Assembly (NCBI GenBank): GCA_963210315.1
Contig: OY723270.1
Coordinates: forward strand, 248,001-312,000
Direction: 5' to 3'
Source of the DNA: Rhynchopus euleeides
Lineage: Eukaryota > Euglenozoa > Diplonemea > Diplonemida > Diplonemidae
DNA length: 64,000 nt
Positions 59,901-64,000 of this stretch are shown one piece after another. The translations under genes and the position numbers were made by a program. Each line of letters begins with the position of its first letter. The stretch's first letter is position 1. The notes beneath the pieces are model-generated. The model worked only from the letters and a program-made list of their open reading frames with translations, had not been told where the DNA came from and did no database searches.

Positions 59901-61111
59901 AGGAACCCCAGCCCCCAGACCCCGCCCGACAGGGCCCCCGCCGACGCCAGGACCGGCAACACCTCTGCCACTCGCTCCGCCCGACTCACCCGACGCAGCG
60001 CGTCCAGCCCGGCGCCGATCCGGTCCTCCGAGCGGCGGACGGAGGCAGGCAGGAGAACCTCCAGGCGCGGCCTGCGGGCCACCCATCGGGATCGCCTGCG
60101 GGCCCTCCACGACCAGCGAGGGAGCCAGCCGCGTCGGTTGGCCAGGCGGCGCTGCCGTACCATCGCCGAGCCCACCAGCACCCACCCGCCCGTCGCCAGC
60201 CCGTATGCGGACGCCGCCACCACTCCTGCCCGTAGATCGCTCGCAGATAGGACCTCAACCCAGAGCGCGCCGGCGGCGATCACGGCCGCCCCGCCCAGGC
60301 CCGCCGCCAGCCCGCACGCCTCCGTGAACCCCGGGAGCACACCCGCCGCCCTGCCCGACACCCTCAGCCAGCGCACCACCCGGCTCACCCGCCCTAGGGC
60401 CCAGGAAATGCCCCGCGCCGCTCTTGATGGGGACAGCCCCGCAGCCAGCAGTACGGGCAGGACCCCCAACCCCCACCACCAGGCCCAGGCCGTCTCTCCC
60501 TGTAGTGCGACCCACCTAGGCTCCCAGACGAAGACGAACCCCCAGCACGCAGCAGCTGACGAGGCCCAGGCGCGTTCCACCCCGCCCGCCACCACCCAGC
60601 AGCACCCTCCCACCACCGCTGCTCTCCACGCTTTCGACTGCCCCCACACACTGTGCATCAGCCTCGTCGCCCGTCTCCGCCCGACTGCCCACCAGCCTCG
60701 CGCCCGGCACCGACTCAGGGCAAATACAGCCGGCCACCAGCTCCAGCCCAGCGTCCCCGCCACCACCACCGCCCACCCAAGAGTCGCCCTTACCCAGCCA
60801 ACCCCCCAGTACCCGCCCAGGGGGGGGAGCTCGGGGGAGGGGGGTGGAAAGACATAAGCTGGGAGGGGGGAGCCCGGGACGGGGGGGGGACCACACGACA
60901 CTCCCTCCCACCATCCCCCACAACGCGGGCAGAGCCCATCTCGTCCCCCCCTGTCAGCTATCACGCCGGGGGCGCCGTACTTGGCCCCGCGGGGGCGGCT
61001 AAGCGGCTTCCGCCGCTCCAGAGGCCCTGCGGGCGTGGTCTCTGCAGCGGTGACCGCCGCTGCCTGCTCGGGGGGGGGCCGCGGCCCTTCCGCAGCCGTC
61101 GGGGAGTGCTT
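53921..61111 (-). CDS. Retrotransposon polyprotein: OTU - ZnF - RT - zinc knuckle - RLE - OTU - ZnF
   Basis: About 2400 residues, unbroken; residues are numbered from 61183, where the frame opens. About 86-98: CPRCGGWWEGVSC. About 120-480: many hydrophobic Trp/Ala/Val segments, membrane-like. About 515-645: OTU-like protease (ATGDCLFAAL; GNHYEGVAMPL). About 690-758: C2H2-like and C4 zinc fingers. About 965-1260: reverse transcriptase (GTGAGPSGLRADHL, KIDYANAFNMVNR, QRGVQQGDPLGPLLF, WYLDDGTL). About 1504-1525: knuckle CHECGDAMDVLGAHVFSC. About 1565-1590: endonuclease KPADVFLP followed by GRAIDVTV. About 1815-1950: second OTU (VGDCAFDAL; GHYVPLVM). About 1990-2026: Cys/His cluster CEKCRRPFDRSARHHACGRC. 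About 2115-2235: three copies of HQGGGSQTSNTAPSG. There is no usable ATG in the first ~170 codons. Confidence 0.85.
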   Translation of the reverse strand, partial: KHSPTAAEGPRPPPEQAAAVTAAETTPAGPLERRKPLSRPRGAKYGAPGVIADRGGRDGLCPRCGGWWEGVSCGPPPVPGSPLPAYVFPPPSPELPPLGGYWGVGWVRATLGWAVVVAGTLGWSWWPAVFALSRCRARGWWAVGRRRATRLMHSVWGQSKAWRAAVVGGCCWVVAGGVERAWASSAAACWGFVFVWEPRWVALQGETAWAWWWGLGVLPVLLAAGLSPSRAARGISWALGRVSRVVRWLRVSGRAAGVLPGFTEACGLAAGLGGAAVIAAGALWVEVLSASDLRAGVVAASAYGLATGGWVLVGSAMVRQRRLANRRGWLPRWSWRARRRSRWVARRPRLEVLLPASVRRSEDRIGAGLDALRRVSRAERVAEVLPVLASAGALSGGVWGLGFLSLACLVWAGVEVAVTAARLRESEMRDAVTLDLWRSVQPMRRTRLLCATSERPPLFLGPRDLCGGDLEMEEDWTGVDEVLSQFGGSRVPNQATGDCLFAALTPTAALPSHDDIVGMRSELSRRAGDASVKPQLLHLLGDARRVEEYRAGLAGAAHGDHLALHLAAGAWDLSVVVVQEGRGQAIRVDPRRPKKQGPAPADVRVVALSGNHYEGVAMPLARRRALRESAAPAHLSPATCRDACPAALGEGAQEAEGAGLGDVRRRWFCPLTACAGSALHRHTPYSSKETLRKHAQAHADQGEEFPPSALRLLGMKKCMWCSKVMSTSLDSCVKCRPRGATPVVPNRRAPSAAEAADAGRLPPLESIHTERVGVSLSVPGAILRPAAVAYSQALWDVAANSSSTTAWLRLLLVPKTLFRTYRGGKKKQLLAKRAREEAIILWREGRASELWRRARTEAPGPGRVEAAPTWEETEEAVVQAARQGRYSAAMARTRSAGLAPATPATKAKLLAMHPEADSPAISAATRVVPADATPAEVFKALKGLPRGTGAGPSGLRADHLRELVQVEGVDVLPALTAVVNVLRRGEAPPQLARHIAGASLVALPKPDAGIRPIAVGETLRRLVAKTLTADVREQAGKLLLKGRQVGVAVDGGLEAATAVVKDFAARNRGADKVLLKIDYANAFNMVNRQAFIDAVRRDLPELSAWVEWCYASPSALIYRGEVLESQRGVQQGDPLGPLLFSLAIRQLTEDLGKLPGVEGSVWYLDDGTLMGSPGAVGHAFAILERRSAELGLVVARRKCEVISLNGHSVEGLRGAGLDVAATEKERATRMDLLHHNFEFLGAPVGDAEFCERVMDTKLREKFIPNLRQLHHLQDAQVAMTLLRHCEGFCKLVFQMRAIGYAGREYLRQYDKEIGMVLASVLGDRDGTLPDDARDQAALPVRLGGMGIRRSEDHITAAALAAASSFFPLCVQLDSGYRWDADAWRVAATAHNELVAEADWVDPHKRPGEPLRQRDLSLAIISRQHETLLAEADVLSKGRQLSASLPGAGAWVTVTPEQQFAMGREEYQVAARLRLGLVVFAPGSRCHECGDAMDVLGAHVFSCQASADRIKRHDAVKLGVLGLARDAGLGPQLEPNHLLLGGGKPADVFLPCGIGESRGRAIDVTVWSTCAESARQGAARARGYTASRAEASKHRKHGARCQEVEIAFSAFALEQSGGMGPEAVRLFRHLVSFAVDHKLGDRAELTRSWAARIVVPLMRAVGRSSLRRGALCTDLRSGQTRERVLPDPLVGVEPDYFFAPDTDLAPAPHFDGHMDAEDFMCDPDDAAGPEEPTPEPEPAPPRRPRPPPPPAEGDLPQPAGGVAADPLAQLLEWRGQTDGRLSLSSLQQQARLGLVEPDGWSFRVGDCAFDALATLGARSVKQSSGWLRQEAVRRAMRDPDLRMRVEEGPNQWAEQMMRAGSDDVRTWADFIALAAAARVTRCVVLVLIDNHQPMLLSPVGAGAVVDAHCLRRTGGQHGHYVPLVMPEPMRQHLAGLPPKPMAADVTGCDGDSPMQMVRQGGSAGQVEECEKCRRPFDRSARHHACGRCWRKVCASCAVRGERCPGYIDRVAVDVDAPDPAEQPAVTPDLREVLESARARPRRRKPIPSRMHDTPMGPRQPSAPHDSSGAAHHPTRVKEEVAEEPVAPGQDVEMHQGGGSQTSNTAPSGAPSATHGHSVPPAESASRAAPAPMQGQAQHAECPPSGSGATENHQGGGSQTSNTAPSGVPSAAPVTAAGAQPSGPAQAARRRQGGGSHTFNTAPSGTSGGTAPGGAGGIQGVAATMMRNAAQARRDGQRRSRTAASSRRLEELRQGDAAGPMEFDDDPANVWEPEDDLQAIDAYGDDETPAANIPALQELAASRVWAEGVVARARGMAPCVSMGGAIPRTVEAWRHCFHPSYGLCPLSPRVAGDVAAEWLQARILQGGAQAEPGNQTREPGVSLRVYMRKLQTEVERGE

Positions 61112-62067
61112 GGGGGGGGGGGGGGTCCCATTTTTTGATTTACTCAGCCATTCTCTGTCTCTATGCCGGGACCCCAAACTCAAGGAGTTCTTGCTGTTCC
61201 GGGGTCAGTGAGGGTGCAGGCGCTTCAGGTGCTGCAGGTGCTGCAGGTTCTTCAGGTGCTGCAGCGCTGGCAGCCTTCGGTGCGGGTTTCGACGCAGTCT
61301 TTGCAGGTCTCTTTGGGGGTGCCCTTTGGCGCGGTGCCTGCTTCAGCTCGTCGGGTGGAAGCATCAACGCATCATTAAGCGGTGCCTGCTTCAGCTCCTC
61401 CGGGTGGAAGCGTCAACGCATCATTAAGGAAGAAGGAAGCACAGTTGCTACGCTTTTTTGCAGCTGCAGGAAACGACACCATACCCAACAACAATCCCCA
61501 GACCGTCGAGGGAGAGTGGGCGCCTGGATCCCGTGACACAGATCTCTAGTGCCGTTGTGATCCCCTCGGATAACGTCTCCTGGACGTTGTCAGCGGAGGT
61601 TGCCTGTGTGGCGGTGACCTCCGTATACCCCGCGGGATCCAGTGCCAGTAGCGCCTTCTTCAGCTTTTCGTCGACCCCTCGGCCGACGCTCTCCTTGATG
61701 TCAAGGGCCACCTTCAGGGTGGCACCTCGCATCGCCCTGAAGGCTGTGATCGTATCATCATTCACAATCTCGAGGGTGTTCTACGCGGCTCCTGGAACTC
61801 ACTTTCTTCTCAGGTGTTTCTGGGCATGGGGCAACCTTGCCCAGGTGTTTCTGGAGTCCCGCCCCACATGTCGTGCGTTCTTTCGTACGGTGTATAGTGA
61901 GTTCTGGCAATAATTTTTTGCTCGGTCAGCGCAGTGCCTCCAGTCCTGTCTCAGTAGCCACACAGAAAGGGGGACCAAAAAAAACTGGGGGGGGACCAAA
62001 AAGCGAGACCCCCCCCCCAGATTGCGTAGTTTGTGCGTAGTGAAAAAGGGGTAAATCAGGGGCACCA
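61112..62067. mobile_element. 1.0-kb element with TCAGGGGCACCA end, copy 2 (left end lost)
   Basis: Matches 43752-44709 nearly base for base (offset 17,360). The right end is intact. On the left the first ~45 bp are replaced at the G-run by the 5' end of the retroelement. The right flank is the dispersed GTAGTGGGGTCA motif. Confidence 0.85.
61161..61775 (-). CDS. Small protein carried by the 1.0-kb element, copy 2
   Basis: Same two coding blocks as at 43801-44415, including NDDTITAFRAMRGATLKVAL (Met where copy 1 has Leu) and LTPEQQELLEFGVPA. It has the same lack of an initiator ATG in the upper block. The near-identity of the two copies points to recent movement. Confidence 0.45.
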
Positions 62068-62079
62068 GTAGTGGGGTCA
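62068..62079 (+). repeat. Dispersed motif, partial (GTAGTGGGGTCA)
   Basis: The motif begins exactly at the end of the 1.0-kb element, so that element inserted into a copy of this repeat. The next bases (AACTTCACCCGTGAAATGCG, then GGTCTGGTTCAGG) match 17990-18020. Confidence 0.75.
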
Positions 62080-62325
62080 TTTTTGTGGTCTAGGTGACAA
62101 ACTTCACCCGTGAAATGCGGGTCTGGTTCAGGCAGTTGTGCCTGTGAATGCTGGGAGGAGAGGAGTGGGAGATCAGTTCAGGGGCAGTTTGCTGGTTGAG
62201 GGTTACAACAAAAAGGGACCTGCAGGCAGGAAGTGAGGGGAGGGGGTGGGGGGTTTTGGGGCTGTGGCACCCGCACTCTCTCTACGGCTCTACTGGCTTA
62301 CTACAGCCTCTGGACCGTCTACGCT
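62080..62325. other. Short non-coding spacer
   Basis: Downstream flank of the gene that follows on the minus strand; nothing recognisable. Confidence 0.5.
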
Positions 62326-64000
62326 CTACTCTCCTTCTTCAACCGCTGGAATCTCGATGTGTTCCGTGTCGTGGTCCTGAAGCTTCGCGAGTAACCCTTC
62401 CTGACTCCACTCTGGGCGGACTACGAGTTCCCTCGCCTCCGCATATTCCCTCAGTTCCGACAGAGTAAAACACCGGTCCATACTCTCAATGAGTTCAAGA
62501 ATAGCGGGTTTGTTTTTACTCTGGCAGTTGAGGATCCCGCGTGCCAGGGCTTGCTGCACCAACACCCCCTTTAACCACGACACATCACAGTGGAATACAA
62601 TGCAAATACTGTCAATCAAGGCCGCTTGCGCTTGCGCTCAGATGCGTTATTGTCTGCGATCCTCGCGACTTCGAGTTCCGCAAGTCGCAGCTTGCCAAGA
62701 CGGAGCTTCCTCTCCTGCACCGCCTCCAGCTTTCCCCCCAGAGAAGAGATCTGGGCCTCTGTGACACCTGGAGAGGTGCCATCAACCCAATGCTGCATGC
62801 AACAGAGCTTGGCGCGGAGGACACCATCCCGGATAGCGACCCCCCCCATTCATCACCAACACCCTCCGCATCCTGCCGCAGACCCCTTCCAGGACCGCAG
62901 GTCCCAGTGCGCCTGTTCTCTCTGCAGCCATCCCTTCCGTGGACTGGGAGTATCTCTTGTACTCGGTGTAGCAACCGGAAGCAAAACGGTGGATGGATGT
63001 GCGGAGAAACTTCTCAGCGTCGGCCTTGTCCACCTTGGGGCAGAGGGTCGAACCCTGGTGAGAAGCCCACCCACCGTCCGACTTCGGCCGATGCCGCTAA
63101 CCTTGGGCCGTTGAGTCGGCAGGTGCGACGGATCATTTGTTACGTATGGACAGTTCTGTGTGTGTGGCTGCCGTCCTCTTATTGTTTTCTGGTTGTCCTT
63201 GTCCACTTGGCTTTACCAGCCCCCAACCGACAATTGTTTTCCAATCTTCCCTCTCCTCGCACGTGGTGGAAGCGTCAACACCTCAAAGAAGGAAGAATAT
63301 CGTGGTGGGCACCATAGTATTTGGCGACACCAGATTCAGCGAGAAGAGTGGGGACAACCTCGTTCAACTGTTCCTCTGACACCTGTGCGGCGAGGAGGAT
63401 AGTCAAAATTTACAGTGCAAGCAATTGTACATGCATTTTCCATAGTCATCGCCAGTTCCTCGGGAACACTGCCCTTCAGTGTGCACGTTGCAGACTCGAA
63501 CGAGAGGCACAGGGACTGGCCGAAGCAGTCTTCCTGGTGATCTCTCCAGCTCTGGAGGTACCCGTCCTCTGCATTCGCCTCCGCTTGCCACAAGCGCCAG
63601 GCGAGGAAGCGGAACAACTCCGAGGAGAACCCGAGCTGGCAAGTGTCACTTGCCTGGGCCTCGCTCTTCGAGAACTGTGACACAAACAGAATGCAGGGGT
63701 ACACGAGGTGCGCGAAGCAGATTCCCATCCTCCGCACAGTCTCGCGGTCCCCCTCCAACTCCATCACAGCCTCGTACGTCTTCGTATCCCTATTTGCAAC
63801 TTCACGAAAGAAGGATGCGCAGGAGGAAATCGAGGACGGTATCGTCGCCGTCAACGAGCTGCGAGAGGGACCAACAGGCGGCCGCAGTGGTGCAGAAGCG
63901 GCCGTTCGAAGCTTTTTGCCACAGTAGCCCAGACACCTTGATTACATGCGGACATTCTCTCGCGATGAATGCGGCGAAGGCAGGGTCATGTGCCGCATAC
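62326..64000 (-). CDS. Frame-interrupted gene of unknown function, 5' end beyond the window
   Basis: Successive minus-strand blocks share composition but change frame. 63856-64000: FAAFIARECPHVIKVSGLLW. 63336-63836: REVANRDTKTYEAVMELEGD, then GICFAHLVYPCILFVSQFSK. 62850-63033: AEKFLRTSIHRFASGCYTEY. 62616-62846: VAIRDGVLRAKLCCMQHWVD and LRLGKLRLAELEVARIADNN. 62326-62619: ALIDSICIVFHCDVSWLKGV, then AILELIESMDRCFTLSELRE and the stop after AVEEGE. One shift coincides with a T-run (near 63832) and one with a C-run (62840-62846). Either short introns, decay or sequencing errors explain the breaks. I recognise no domain, so I assign no function. Confidence 0.45.

Larger units (their letters stand above)
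53545..61111 (-). mobile_element. Large non-LTR retrotransposon with RLE and two OTU domains
   Basis: One continuous ORF on the minus strand carries reverse transcriptase, zinc knuckle and restriction-like endonuclease in the order used by R2-type elements, with extra OTU-like protease domains on both sides. The 5' end is a sharp junction at a G-run (61112-61125) with the 1.0-kb element, so it is probably 5'-truncated. A simple-sequence tract lies on the 3' side. No LTRs and no target duplication could be identified. Confidence 0.8.

Overview
The window reads as nuclear DNA of a protist, most likely an alga or algal relative. Genes are GC-rich and split by short introns with GTATGY-type donors and CACAG-type acceptors. 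Homopolymer G/C runs and microsatellites are abundant, and transposable elements fill well over half of the sequence. Ankyrin, ubiquitin-like/WD40 and two-pass cyclase-type receptor genes sit among them. Nothing looks bacterial, plastid or mitochondrial. A species name cannot be supported; chromerid, dinoflagellate-like and green algal genomes all fit.

Layout. 1-4.6 kb: minus-strand ankyrin gene, one repeat per exon, all introns phase 1, built from tandem ~490-bp exon+intron cassettes. 4.9-5.1 kb: a WD40 exon or relic. 5.9-8.0 kb: low-complexity Pro/Gly/Ala-rich ORF. 8.3-13.0 kb: three DNA transposons nested inside each other, each boundary marked by target-site duplications (8 bp, TA, TA). 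13.0-18.8 kb: simple repeats, a 450-bp MITE abutting a second copy of the innermost transposon, and a G-rich minisatellite. 18.8-20.7 kb: multi-exon gene of unknown function. 21.8-22.9 kb: long-TIR transposon with a second, inverted copy at 49.1-50.2 kb. 24.6-30.0 kb: three minus-strand genes for ubiquitin-like plus WD40 proteins; the first ends in a CaaX box, the other two are a recent tandem duplication. 30-36 kb: dispersed hairpin repeats, two identical 249-bp direct repeats and two minisatellite arrays. 37.1-39.1 kb: two-pass membrane protein with a degenerate class III cyclase domain. 40.1-44.8 kb: two inverted copies of a hAT-like non-autonomous element (8-bp duplications), one interrupted by a 1.0-kb element with a 6-bp duplication. 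45.3-46.9 kb: zinc finger/OTU protease ORF. 50.2-53.2 kb: AT-rich island with a tyrosine recombinase gene inside inverted repeats. 53.5-61.1 kb: a very large non-LTR retrotransposon ORF with two OTU-like protease domains, reverse transcriptase, zinc knuckle and restriction-like endonuclease. 61.1-62.1 kb: second copy of the 1.0-kb element. 62.3-64 kb: a frame-broken minus-strand gene that continues off the window.

The cellular genes share a repeat-domain, signalling flavour (ankyrin, WD40, ubiquitin-like, receptor cyclase), but no pathway linking them can be shown. The mobile elements are the main story: several families share the terminus GGGGGGGTCA with TA targets, a 108-bp MITE family has 3-bp duplications, and OTU protease domains occur in the large retroelement and in a neighbouring related ORF.
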